The notes beneath the pieces are model-generated. The model was not told the DNA's origin. It searched no databases and saw only the letters and a list, made by a program, of their open reading frames with translations. Below are positions 1 to 8,542 of a stretch of 64,000 nucleotides of DNA, one piece after another. The DNA lies in assembly GCF_000620705.1 (NCBI RefSeq), contig NZ_KK211167.1:464548-528547 (forward strand), written 5' to 3'. Each line of letters starts with the position of its first letter. Position 1 is the stretch's first letter. The position numbers and the translations under genes were made by a program. The stretch is from Nocardioides sp. URHA0020. GTDB lineage: Bacteria; Actinomycetota; Actinomycetes; Propionibacteriales; Nocardioidaceae.

Positions 1-2532
1 GGCGGCGGGCTGCTTCTCGGGTGCGGGGGTCTCGTCGACGCTCGCTGGCGCTGGCTGCTCGACCGCCGGTGCCGCCGGCTCGGCGGCGGCTGCTCCGCCG
101 AGGTCGAAGAGGGAGCCGCCGGACGACGCGGGCTCGGCGGCCGCGACCTCCTCCTGGACGGACTTGTCCTCGGTGGCCGTCTCGGACTCGGCCGGGGCGT
201 CGAAGAGCGACGACCCGCCGGAAGCCTTGGCGGCCGGGCCGGCGTCGGCCGTCTCGACGACGGTGTCCTCGGTGATCGTCTCGTCGCCGGCCTCGGGCTC
301 GGCCTTGGTCTCCACGGGAGCGGACGCCGCACCGGCGCCGGGCGCCAGCTTGGTCGCCATCTCGCCCTTCACCGACGCCAGCAGCATCTGCGCGACGTCG
401 AGGATCTCGACCTCCTCGCGGGCCTCGCCCGCGGCCTGCTGGGCGGTGAGCCCGTCGGAGAGCATCACCCGGCAGAAGGGGCAGCCCACCGCGATCTGGT
501 CGGCGCCGGTGCCGACGGCCTCCTTGGTGCGGTTGACGTTGATCCGCTCGCCGATCTTCTCCTCCATCCACATCCGGGCGCCGCCGGCGCCGCAGCAGAA
601 GGACTTCTCCGAGTTGCGCTCCATCTCGACGAACTCGGCGCCCGGGAGGATCTCGAGCAGCTCGCGCGGCGGCGTGTAGACGCCGTTGTGACGGCCGATG
701 TAGCAGGGGTCGTGGTAGGTGATCGAGCGCTTGTGGGCGCCCGCGCCGTCCTGGACCGGGGTCAGCTTGCCCTCGCGCACCAGCCGGTTGAGCAGCTGCG
801 TGTGGTGCACGACCTCGAGCTCGACGCCGAACTCCTTGTACTCGTTCTTGAGCGTGTTGAAGCAGTGGGCGCAGGTCGAGACGACCTTCTTGACCTTGAA
901 CTCCTTGAACGTCTCGACGTTCTGCTGCGCGAGGCCCTGGAAGACGAACTCGTTGCCGGCGCGCCGCGCCGGGTCACCCGTGCAGGTCTCGCCGTTGCCG
1001 AGGACCCCGAAGGAGACGCCCGCCTTGTCGAGCAGCTCGGCCACCGCGCGGGTGGTCTTCTTCGCCCGGTCCTCATAGGCGCCGGCGCAGCCGACCCAGA
1101 AGAGCCACTCGACCTCGTCGAGCGACTCGATCGTCTCGCCGACGACCTTGACCTCGAAGTCGAGGTCCTTGGCCCAGTCCAGTCGCGCGTTGGGCGACAT
1201 GTTCCACGGGTTGCCCTTGTTCTCCAGGCCCTTGAAGAGGCCGTTGAGCTCGGCGGGGAAGTTCGACTCGACGAGCACGGCGTACCGGCGCATGTCGACG
1301 ATGTGGTCGACGTGCTCGATGTCGACCGGGCACTGCTGCACGCAGGCGCCGCAGGACGTGCAGGACCAGAGGACGTCGGGGTCGATGACCGCGGAGCCGT
1401 TCTCGGGCATGTAGAACCAGTCGTCGCCGGTGTCGCCGACCAGCGGCCGCTCGCCCTCCTTGACCAGGGTGTCGCTGAGGCCCGCGCGCTCGTCCTCCGG
1501 GGTCTGGAGGTACGGCGCCTTCGCGTACGCCGCGTCGCGCAGGCCCATGATCATCAGCTTCGGCGAGAGCGGCTTCTCGGTGTGCCACGCGGGGCACTGC
1601 GACTGGCAGCGGCCGCACTCCGTGCAGGTCGTGAAGTCGAGGATGCCCTTCCAGCTGAAGTCCTCGATCGAGCCGACGCCGAGGATCGCGTCCTCGGCGA
1701 CCCGGTCCTCCTCGATGTCCTCCAGGGTGACCGGCTTGCCGCCCACGGTCAGCGGCTTGAGGCCGCCGAGCGCCGTACGACCAGTGCCCTCCCGCTTGAA
1801 CCAGATGTTGAACCAGGCGGTGAACCGGTGCCAGGCGATGCCCATCGTGATGTTGCGGGCGATCACGAGCAGCCACACCATCGCGAGCACGATCTTGAAC
1901 ATCGCGATGAAGAAGACGATGTTCTCGAGGGTGTCGTGGCCGTCCGGGTAGAGCCGCGAGAAGGTCGCGCTGACCGGGTAGTGGAAGCGGCTCGCCTCGG
2001 GGTCGAGCTTGTACTCCGCACCGCGGATGAAGAGGATCGCCGAGCCCTCGAGCAGGGCCATCGCCTCGACGAAGTAGGCCTGCCAGAAGTTGGAGCCGTA
2101 GAAGCGGCTCTGGCGGCCGAGACGGCGCGGGTGGTTGAGCTGGCGGTAGACGATCAGGAAGACGATGCCGACCGTGCTGAGCACGCCCAGCGACTCCATG
2201 ACCCACTCGTAGAGGAAGAAGTGGCCGATGACCGGCAGCGCGAACTCGGGAGCGAAGAGCTGGAAGTAGCCGGTCAGCACCGACGCGCTGAGCACGATGA
2301 ACCCGGCGTACACGAACCAGTGCATGATGCCGACCCAGTGCCACTGCAGCATCCGGGTGTGGAGCAGCGTCTCCTTGACCATCGTCCAGGTACGACGGGC
2401 CGGCTGGTCGGTGCGCCGCGTCGCGGGCTGGCCGAGGCGCATCACGCCGAGCATGCGGCGGACGGCGACGGTCACCGCGACGACGGCGACGACCGTGAGG
2501 GCCAGCGAGACGACGATGGCGAAGATCTGCAT
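1..2532 (-). CDS. Membrane-anchored (Fe-S)-binding reductase, 3' end beyond window
   Basis: Membrane-bound iron-sulfur electron-transfer protein of the heterodisulfide reductase/GlpC-like type. Related actinobacterial proteins are usually proposed to link a soluble flavoprotein donor such as ETF to the quinone pool; that role is inferred here. The 844 visible residues begin with a transmembrane helix and a cytochrome-b-like multi-helix domain (about 1-230). Two 4Fe-4S motifs follow, CTECGRCQSQCP (~302) and CTSCGACVQQCP (~389), then cysteine-rich CCG-type halves with VGCAGAYEDR (~477), TCAHCFNTLKNEY (~552), FCCGAGG (~643) and GCPFC (~684). From ~715 the chain is an acidic Ala/Pro/Glu tail carrying GGSSLFD and GGSLFD. 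The ATG at 2532 follows GAGGGAG. The stop is not in the window. Confidence 0.9.
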   Translation of the reverse strand, partial: MQIFAIVVSLALTVVAVVAVTVAVRRMLGVMRLGQPATRRTDQPARRTWTMVKETLLHTRMLQWHWVGIMHWFVYAGFIVLSASVLTGYFQLFAPEFALPVIGHFFLYEWVMESLGVLSTVGIVFLIVYRQLNHPRRLGRQSRFYGSNFWQAYFVEAMALLEGSAILFIRGAEYKLDPEASRFHYPVSATFSRLYPDGHDTLENIVFFIAMFKIVLAMVWLLVIARNITMGIAWHRFTAWFNIWFKREGTGRTALGGLKPLTVGGKPVTLEDIEEDRVAEDAILGVGSIEDFSWKGILDFTTCTECGRCQSQCPAWHTEKPLSPKLMIMGLRDAAYAKAPYLQTPEDERAGLSDTLVKEGERPLVGDTGDDWFYMPENGSAVIDPDVLWSCTSCGACVQQCPVDIEHVDHIVDMRRYAVLVESNFPAELNGLFKGLENKGNPWNMSPNARLDWAKDLDFEVKVVGETIESLDEVEWLFWVGCAGAYEDRAKKTTRAVAELLDKAGVSFGVLGNGETCTGDPARRAGNEFVFQGLAQQNVETFKEFKVKKVVSTCAHCFNTLKNEYKEFGVELEVVHHTQLLNRLVREGKLTPVQDGAGAHKRSITYHDPCYIGRHNGVYTPPRELLEILPGAEFVEMERNSEKSFCCGAGGARMWMEEKIGERINVNRTKEAVGTGADQIAVGCPFCRVMLSDGLTAQQAAGEAREEVEILDVAQMLLASVKGEMATKLAPGAGAASAPVETKAEPEAGDETITEDTVVETADAGPAAKASGGSSLFDAPAESETATEDKSVQEEVAAAEPASSGGSLFDLGGAAAAEPAAPAVEQPAPASVDETPAPEKQPAA

Positions 2533-2647
2533 GGAGCGGGACTCCCTCGAGCGGCGGCAGTCGGGTGGGCGACACGCCGAGCGGCGCGCCGTGAGCCTAG
2601 TTCCCTGTGCTCAGCGACGGCAGTCCCGCTGGACGTGAGAAGAATCC

Positions 2648-2659
2648 TACCGGGTGGTA
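2648..2659. promoter_or_regulatory. TACC-GGGT-GGTA dyad upstream of the Fe-S reductase
   Basis: A 12-bp dyad, TACC/GGTA arms around GGGT, lies about 115 bp upstream of the Fe-S reductase start in the 141-bp gap behind the secreted hydrolase. The gap otherwise shows no gene. It has the look of a TetR-type operator, but no regulator is adjacent, so this is only a candidate site. Confidence 0.25.
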
Positions 2660-2673
2660 ACTTGCGGTTCGAG

Positions 2674-5094
2674 TCAGAGCCGGGTGAGTCGCACGACCTT
2701 GCCGCCCTTCGAGAACACCACCTTCATGTCGACCCGCGGGTCGGAGCCGGTCCTCGCGCAGAAGCGGTACGTCGTGCCGAGCCGCTGGTAGGGCTGGCCG
2801 ACGGCCTTCATCACGGCGGTCGTCGTCATGCCGCGGCGCACCAGGCGCTCGACCGTCGCCACCCGCTTGCGCAGACCGGGGTTGCGGCACGAGTCCGGGG
2901 CGACGCCCTCGGCGCGCTCCCACATCTGCAGGTAGGCCTCCGCGCCGCGGGCCATGTCGTCCTCGATCCGCGCCCCGTCGCCCTTCCGCTGCTTGTCGGC
3001 GACCTTGGTCAGGTCCTGGATCCAGTCGGGGTAGAGGCCGTACTGCGCGACGCCGTCGGTGTTGATGTCGTACACCCGGCGACCCGCGTGCTGCTTGTCG
3101 ACGGTCACGCCACCGAGGCCCGTGAAGGGATAGGTCACCGGGTTGGCCACGTCGGCCCCGCGCGGGTCCCCCTGCGCGCCGAGCCCGTTCATGTCGGCGC
3201 CGTACCCGAGGCCCCAGTAGTAGCGCTTGTCGGCCCACCCGACGTGGGTGCGCCACTTCTCGACGAAGCCCGTCGAGTCGCCGGCGTACGGCGTGATGAA
3301 CCCGCCCTCGCGGTAGATCCGCGGGTAGGCGTCGGGCGTGGCCCAGGAGTGGCTCGAGACGACGCCGTGGTAGCCCAGGTCGTCGATCTGGTCGAGCGCG
3401 GAGGCGCGCGCCTTCACGCTCATGTGGTCGGGGTCGAAGATCATGTGGCGCTTGGCGAGGCCCGCGATGGTGTGCTCGCCGAGCGTGGTCAGCCCGCGGG
3501 AGTTGCAGTGGTGCGCGGGGCCGTAGACCGGCAGCGCGGTGTGCAGGGTGTCGAAGAGCTGGCCGACGGCGCCGAAGAGCGCGTCCTGCTGCTGGGCCGA
3601 GATCTCCGGGGCCGCGACCTGGTCGCGGTCGTGCGACTCCCCGTCGGCGGGCTCGCAGTGCCGCATGTCCCAGAACGAGCCCGTCTCCAGGAAGTTCGCG
3701 GCGTTGACCGCCGTCCCCACCGCGCCGTTGTCACCGGCCACGCCGGAGAGGGCGTTGTCGAACTTGTTGACCAGCTCCATCTGGCGCACGCCGAGCCTCT
3801 TCACCGAGTCGAGCTGGGCGTCGATGTCGCGCAGGTCGCACTGCGGCACGTCGAGCTTCATCGTGCAGCCGAACGGCACACTGGTCTCGATGCCCATGAC
3901 CACGGCCATCTTGCCGGCGTTGATGACCTTCCGGGCCTGGAAGGGGTCGGTGACGATCCGGTAGAAGCCCTTGCCCGGCCCGCCCGACTGGGCGTCGATG
4001 TAGTCCTGCATCTCTCGCATGTCCCGGGCCTGGCGACGGATCGACTCCATGTCGTCGCAGGACGCGTACTCGATGCTCCTCTTGAGCGGGTAGACCTTGC
4101 AGAGCTGGTCGTTCTCGACGAGCAGGTTGACGAAGATGCGCTGGCCACCGCGCCAGGACCGCTCCAGCCAGCGGTAGTAGGTCCCCTCGTGGGTCAGCGA
4201 CTCCGGCGCCGGCCAGTCCGTGAAGGTCGGCCAGCCGACCGGGTCGTGGTGGGGCTGGCCGGAGAGCACCGACTCCAGCACGCCGCCGTACCCGCCCGTG
4301 GCGGTGTGGTCGGGGCAGTCGACCAGCGCGTACGGCGCGCCGTACCGGTCCCACGGCTTGCCGCAGTGCGCGGCGCCCCCGAGGAACTCGAAGGCCATGC
4401 CGTGGGTGTGCGCGTCGACGTAGCCGCGGACCTCCTGGTACGCCGTCACGCCGGCGTGCGGGCGCCCGGAGACGTCGATCTGCGCCTCCGGGTAGGCGGC
4501 ACAGCCCGTGGTGCGGGTGAGGACGTACGACGTGGCGCCGCCGATGCGCAGCGGAGAGCCGTCGTTGACGAAGCTGAAGCGGCTGCCGGCCTTGCGCGCC
4601 GTCCAGACCGTCGACCGGCCGGGGGCGTCGGCGCGGGCGCCGCCGGCGGTGACGAACCGCCGCCGGGCGTCGTACAGCAGGTAGTCGCCGAGGTCGGTGG
4701 GCTCGAAGTAGAGGGGGGTGCCCGCGAGCGAGTAGCAGCCGTTGGCCATGGCGTAGCGGTTGGTCGGGTGCGCGGTGCGTGGGCTGAGCAGGGCGGTGGT
4801 GAGCCTCGGGTCGGGGAGTCGGCGCTCGCTGGCGACGTACGACGCGCTCGCGGCCCGCTGCCGCGCCGTGGTCGGGTCCGTGGTCGAGGCGCCGAGCGCG
4901 CCGGCGCGGGAGAGGGCGTTCTTGTCCGCCCGCTGCGCGCCGAGGGCGTCCTGGGCGACGGCGTAGCGACCGGACAGGCTCCCCTCGCGCACGCCGCCAG
5001 CACCGCCGAGGGCGATCGCCGTGGTCACCAGGGCGACCGCGGTGACCAGCGCGACCAGGGCGCGCCGTCGGGACCGGTTCTGCTCACTCGCCAT
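2674..5094 (-). CDS. Secreted peptidase M19-like / TIM-barrel metal-dependent hydrolase
   Basis: Predicted exported protein of about 806 residues. It opens with an Arg-rich n-region and hydrophobic core (RSRRRALVALVTAVALVTT), consistent with a Sec or Tat signal peptide. A beta-rich N-terminal part (~100-240) precedes a large domain with amidohydrolase/M19-like blocks: DAHTHGMAFEF, AVVMGIETSVPFGC, MIFDPDHMS, GVVSSHSWATPDAYPR and WGLGYGADMNGLG. The His and Asp residues in these blocks fit a metal-binding TIM barrel. Substrate is unknown; close relatives are variously named membrane dipeptidase-like or coagulation-factor 5/8 domain proteins. A GTG at 5127 would add 11 residues and place the gene 4 bp behind the EamA gene; neither start has a strong ribosome site. 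Confidence 0.7.
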   Translation of the reverse strand: MASEQNRSRRRALVALVTAVALVTTAIALGGAGGVREGSLSGRYAVAQDALGAQRADKNALSRAGALGASTTDPTTARQRAASASYVASERRLPDPRLTTALLSPRTAHPTNRYAMANGCYSLAGTPLYFEPTDLGDYLLYDARRRFVTAGGARADAPGRSTVWTARKAGSRFSFVNDGSPLRIGGATSYVLTRTTGCAAYPEAQIDVSGRPHAGVTAYQEVRGYVDAHTHGMAFEFLGGAAHCGKPWDRYGAPYALVDCPDHTATGGYGGVLESVLSGQPHHDPVGWPTFTDWPAPESLTHEGTYYRWLERSWRGGQRIFVNLLVENDQLCKVYPLKRSIEYASCDDMESIRRQARDMREMQDYIDAQSGGPGKGFYRIVTDPFQARKVINAGKMAVVMGIETSVPFGCTMKLDVPQCDLRDIDAQLDSVKRLGVRQMELVNKFDNALSGVAGDNGAVGTAVNAANFLETGSFWDMRHCEPADGESHDRDQVAAPEISAQQQDALFGAVGQLFDTLHTALPVYGPAHHCNSRGLTTLGEHTIAGLAKRHMIFDPDHMSVKARASALDQIDDLGYHGVVSSHSWATPDAYPRIYREGGFITPYAGDSTGFVEKWRTHVGWADKRYYWGLGYGADMNGLGAQGDPRGADVANPVTYPFTGLGGVTVDKQHAGRRVYDINTDGVAQYGLYPDWIQDLTKVADKQRKGDGARIEDDMARGAEAYLQMWERAEGVAPDSCRNPGLRKRVATVERLVRRGMTTTAVMKAVGQPYQRLGTTYRFCARTGSDPRVDMKVVFSKGGKVVRLTRL

Positions 5095-5131
5095 GGCTGT
5101 CCAACGAGGCAGACGCCGGGAGGTCACCTCG

Positions 5132-6073
5132 TCAGGGCGCGGGGCTGACGACCCCGGTGGTCGTCTCCTCCCGTCGGCCGAGCCCGGCCACGGCCAGCAG
5201 GATCAGCGCCGTCCCGACGATCCCCACCACGCCGAGCCGCTCGTCGAGCAGCACCGCCGCGAGCGCGGCGGCGGTCACCGGCTCCAGGAGCGTCGCGATC
5301 ACCGCTGCGCTGCCGGTGGTCGTGCGGAGCCCGGCGTACAGCAGCCCGTAGGCGATCGCCATGGTGAACACACCGAGGTAGAGCACGGTCACCGCGACCA
5401 CCGGTTCGGTCAGCGGAGCCGTGATCGAGCCACCGATGAAGGCCGTGGGAAGCAGCGCGACAGCGCCGACCGACGTCGTGGCCGTGGTCAGCGTCAGGGG
5501 TCCGGTGACCTGGGCCAGGGAGCGACCGAACGCCGTCGTGGCGGCGTACGTCGCCCCGGACGCAGCGGCCAGCACGACACCGAGCGTCGGGTGCGGGCCG
5601 GGATCCCGGCTGCCCGCGGCGAGGCTGACCAGGACGAGCCCGGTGAGGGCGACGACCAGCACGAGCACCTGGCTCCGAGCCGGAGCGGTCCGGTGCCGGA
5701 GCGACTCCTCGACGGTGAGCAGCACCGGGGCCAGCCCGAGGCTCACGACGGTCGAGACCGAGACGCCGACGGCGACGATCGCCCCGAAGTAGAGCGCCTG
5801 GTAGGCGGCGGTGCCGCAGCCGACGAGGGCGACCCGGCCCGGATGGGCCCGCGCCAGCGCCACCAGCGAGGGCAGCTGGCGCATCGAGAGCAGCACGACC
5901 AGCAGGACGACGGCCGCGATCGCCATCCGCCAGGCGCTGATCGTGAGCACGGACATCGGGACGACGTCGCGGATCGCCTGGACGCCCAGCCCGCCCGTGC
6001 CCCACAGGACGCCGGCCAGACAGATCTGCAGCAGGCCGACGCCTGCGCGAGGGGTCGTGCTCAGCCGAGCCAC
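5132..6073 (-). CDS. EamA/DMT-family transporter
   Basis: Integral membrane exporter of the drug/metabolite transporter superfamily, 313 residues with about ten hydrophobic helices arranged as two EamA repeats. The first opens with GVLWGTGGLGVQAIR and the second with GVVLAAASGATYAATTAFGRSL; each ends in the typical LxPVxxxxxxxxxLxE helix (LAPVLLTVEESL, LEPVTAAALAAVLLDE). Its 5' end overlaps the 3' end of the IclR gene by 13 bp, so the two are probably cotranscribed and the exporter may be under IclR control. Members move amino acids, nucleosides or metabolites outward; the substrate cannot be read from sequence. Confidence 0.88.
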   Translation of the reverse strand: MARLSTTPRAGVGLLQICLAGVLWGTGGLGVQAIRDVVPMSVLTISAWRMAIAAVVLLVVLLSMRQLPSLVALARAHPGRVALVGCGTAAYQALYFGAIVAVGVSVSTVVSLGLAPVLLTVEESLRHRTAPARSQVLVLVVALTGLVLVSLAAGSRDPGPHPTLGVVLAAASGATYAATTAFGRSLAQVTGPLTLTTATTSVGAVALLPTAFIGGSITAPLTEPVVAVTVLYLGVFTMAIAYGLLYAGLRTTTGSAAVIATLLEPVTAAALAAVLLDERLGVVGIVGTALILLAVAGLGRREETTTGVVSPAP

Positions 6074-6819
6074 CCGCCGATCCGGCGGGTCAGCCCGGCG
6101 GCCGTCGCGGTGACGGCGGCGGCCAGGGTGGCGGCCTGCGCCGCGTAGTCGTGGGGGTAGGTCACGGCCACCGCGGCGACCGGGTGCTGGTTGTGGTCGG
6201 CCACGGCGACCGCCACGCTCGCCAGGCCGGGAGTGACCTCGCCGTCCTCGACGGCGTACCCGCGCTGCCGGGTGTCGGTGAGGACTCGGCGCAGGCCGCT
6301 GAGGGTCCGCGGTCCGAGGCCGTGGCGGTCCACGAAGTCCGAGGGGCGTGAGTACAGCGCCCGGACCTGCGCCGCCGGGAGCTGCGCGAGGATCGCCCGG
6401 CCGCTGGCGGTCAGCTGGGCCGGTAGGCGGACGCCCACGTCGGTGACCAGCGGGGGGCGGCCCGGCGCGCGCTCCTCCACGACGTACAGGACCTCACGGC
6501 CGTGCAGCACGGCCAGGTGCGCCGAGTGCCCGACGCGATCGACCAGGGCGGCGAGAGGGCGACGGGCCAGTCGCTGCAAGGGCTCCTGGCGCGCGTAGCC
6601 GCTGCCGAGCTCGAAGGCCGCGAGGCCGAGTCCGTAGCGGTGCTCCTCGGCGACGTGCACCACGAAGCCCTCCTCGATCATCGCGTTGAGGAGGTGGTAG
6701 GTCGTGCTCCGCGGCAGCTCGCACGCCCGCATGATCCGGTCGAGCGCCACGGGGTCCGGCTGGCCGGCCAGGAAGCGCAGGACCCGCAGCGCACGGGTCG
6801 CGGCGGGCACCTGGCTCAT
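6061..6819 (-). CDS. IclR-family transcriptional regulator
   Basis: DNA-binding regulator of 252 residues. The N-terminal winged helix (residues ~5-65) reads as a standard IclR HTH, with LDRIMRACELPRSTTYHLLNAMIEEGFV. The C-terminal effector domain (from ~75) contains PPLVTDVGVRLPAQLTASGRAILAQ, a recognisable IclR block. It overlaps the downstream EamA exporter gene by 13 bp, so the likely target is this small operon. IclR proteins usually sense small aromatic or aliphatic acids; the ligand here is unknown. Confidence 0.92.
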   Translation of the reverse strand: MSQVPAATRALRVLRFLAGQPDPVALDRIMRACELPRSTTYHLLNAMIEEGFVVHVAEEHRYGLGLAAFELGSGYARQEPLQRLARRPLAALVDRVGHSAHLAVLHGREVLYVVEERAPGRPPLVTDVGVRLPAQLTASGRAILAQLPAAQVRALYSRPSDFVDRHGLGPRTLSGLRRVLTDTRQRGYAVEDGEVTPGLASVAVAVADHNQHPVAAVAVTYPHDYAAQAATLAAAVTATAAGLTRRIGGWLG

Positions 6820-6849
6820 GCCCGGAAGGGTACGGCCAGCCGGCGGGGC

Positions 6850-7218
6850 CTACGGCGTACGACCACCGGCGGCACCGGGGTGGTAGTCGTCGGCGCGGTG
6901 GTCGACGTCCGGGTCGATCGCGTCGGCGTCACGCAGGGCGTTCTCCTGGCGGGCCTGATCGGCGTCGAGCCGACGCTGGGCCTCGGTGGCCTCCTGCTCG
7001 ACGCGCTCGGCCTCGGCGCGGGCCACGTCGGCACGGGCCGCGGCCTCGGCCGCCTGCTCGCGCGACCGCGCGATGTCGCGGTCGTGCGCCGCGGCGTCGG
7101 ACCGGATCTCGGCGGCGACGTGGCGGTGCTTGCTCTGGCGCCGTCGGCTGGCGAGGAAGGCGGCGACCGCGAGGGCCAGCACGACGACGACGGCGATGAT
7201 GATGATGGTGGTGGTCAT
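6850..7218 (-). CDS. Small membrane-anchored coiled-coil protein
   Basis: Unrecognised protein of about 122 residues. An N-terminal helix (TTTIIIIAVVVVLALAVAAF) is followed by a basic stop-transfer patch (SRRRQSKHRH) and then a long Ala/Glu/Arg heptad-like helix (~35-95), suggesting a single-pass protein with a cytoplasmic coiled coil. The C-terminal 25 residues are Asp-rich. It lies between the MFS gene and the IclR regulator on the same strand. An upstream ATG at 7251 would give 133 residues; I prefer 7218 because the hydrophobic segment then starts at once. Confidence 0.65.
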   Translation of the reverse strand: MTTTIIIIAVVVVLALAVAAFLASRRRQSKHRHVAAEIRSDAAAHDRDIARSREQAAEAAARADVARAEAERVEQEATEAQRRLDADQARQENALRDADAIDPDVDHRADDYHPGAAGGRTP

Positions 7219-7254
7219 GCCCGTGCCGTACCCGACCGGCTGCAGAACCATCCC

Positions 7255-8460
7255 TCAGGACAGGGCGCGCTCCTCGCGCACCGGGATCAGCGGCACGGCG
7301 ACCACGGGGAAGAGCGCGCCGAGGGCGAACGCCGCGGCGTAGCCCCACTGCCCGATCGCGAGACCGGCGAGCGGGGGTACGACGGAGGCGGCGAGGAACT
7401 GTGCGGTGTTCTGGGCTCCGAGCGCGCGGCCGGACCAGAAGGGGCCGGCCCGCTCGGCGACCGCCGTGAACGCCAGGCCGTTGTCGGCCACGGTCACCAG
7501 CGTCGCGACGACCACGAGCACCACCGCGACCGCGAGGTCGAGGGCGGCGGTCAGCCCGAGCAGCGCCATCGTCGCGGCGGCGGCGACGGCCACCCACCGC
7601 AGCGGCCTCATCCGGCCGCCCACCACGTCGGAGAGGTGGCCGACGCCGATCCGGCCGAGCGCGCCGGCCACCTGGGCGATCGCGACGACGACACCGGCGG
7701 CGGCCGGGGACCAGTCACGGTCGGTCACCAACCAGACCAGGGCGAAGGACCACACCAGGAACTGCGGGACGACGAGCAGCACGGAGACGCCGTGGATCCG
7801 GGCGAGGTAGGAGCCCTGCCGATAGGGGTTGACCGCCACCGCGCCCTCGCGGTGCTCGGGTCGCGGAGGGTCGATGACGACGGCGGCCACCAAGAGGGCG
7901 GCGAGCGCGCAGGCGATCGTCGGCACCCACAGGGCGGCGTGCACGCCGTGCTGCGAGGCGATCACGGCGATCGAGATCGCGGCGACACCGACGCCGACCG
8001 GCTGGGCCATCTGCCGGATCCCCATCGCCAGACCCCGCCGCTCCGGAGGGAACCAGCCGACCACGACCCGACCGCTGGCCGCGTTGGTGCTCGCCGCGGC
8101 CGCGCCCCCGAGGAAGAGGGTGACGACCAGCATGGTCGGGCCGCCGGACAGCGCGGCGACGGCGCCGGCCACGACGGTCGCGGAGAGCCCGACAAGCAGC
8201 ACGAACCGCTCGCCGCGCCGGTCGGTGACCCAGCCCCAGGCGACCAGGGTCAGCATCACCCCGATGGTCGGCGCGGCCGCGACCAGCCCGGCCCGGGCGA
8301 GGCTCAGGCCCTGCTGCTCGTGCAGGGTCGGGATCAGGAAGGCGGGCCCGTGCATCATCACGGCCGCCGCGGCCTGGGCCAGCGTGCTGGCCGCGAGCAT
8401 CGTCCACCGGCGAGCGGTGGAGACGGTGCGGTCCGGCGCAGCCTGTTGACGGAGGGTCAC
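7255..8460 (-). CDS. MFS transporter
   Basis: Major facilitator superfamily carrier of 401 residues with about twelve hydrophobic helices. The loop between helices 2 and 3 has the MFS signature region GWVTDRRGERFVLLVG. A second copy of the loop appears in the C-terminal half as GHLSDVVGGRMRPLRW, as expected for the duplicated fold. There is no neighbouring catabolic gene that would fix the substrate. It ends 4 bp before the possible upstream start of the small coiled-coil gene, so it may head that unit. Confidence 0.85.
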   Translation of the reverse strand: MTLRQQAAPDRTVSTARRWTMLAASTLAQAAAAVMMHGPAFLIPTLHEQQGLSLARAGLVAAAPTIGVMLTLVAWGWVTDRRGERFVLLVGLSATVVAGAVAALSGGPTMLVVTLFLGGAAAASTNAASGRVVVGWFPPERRGLAMGIRQMAQPVGVGVAAISIAVIASQHGVHAALWVPTIACALAALLVAAVVIDPPRPEHREGAVAVNPYRQGSYLARIHGVSVLLVVPQFLVWSFALVWLVTDRDWSPAAAGVVVAIAQVAGALGRIGVGHLSDVVGGRMRPLRWVAVAAAATMALLGLTAALDLAVAVVLVVVATLVTVADNGLAFTAVAERAGPFWSGRALGAQNTAQFLAASVVPPLAGLAIGQWGYAAAFALGALFPVVAVPLIPVREERALS

Positions 8461-8542
8461 GCCCTCAAGTCAACGCTGCGCCGGACCGACCGACGTCGTA
8501 CGTCTTGCTGGGTGGCCTGTGAGATGGCCGACCCCGTGCTGC

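Noticed and set aside
2674..5094. Coagulation factor 5/8-type domain protein as primary name
   Set aside because: No clear discoidin domain was recognised; the metal-hydrolase-like blocks are the stronger signal.
688..5148. Very long open frame on the plus strand across the Fe-S reductase and secreted hydrolase genes
   Set aside because: It is an antisense shadow caused by high GC; the translation is low-complexity Arg/Val/Asp/Leu without any domain, while the minus strand carries clear motifs.
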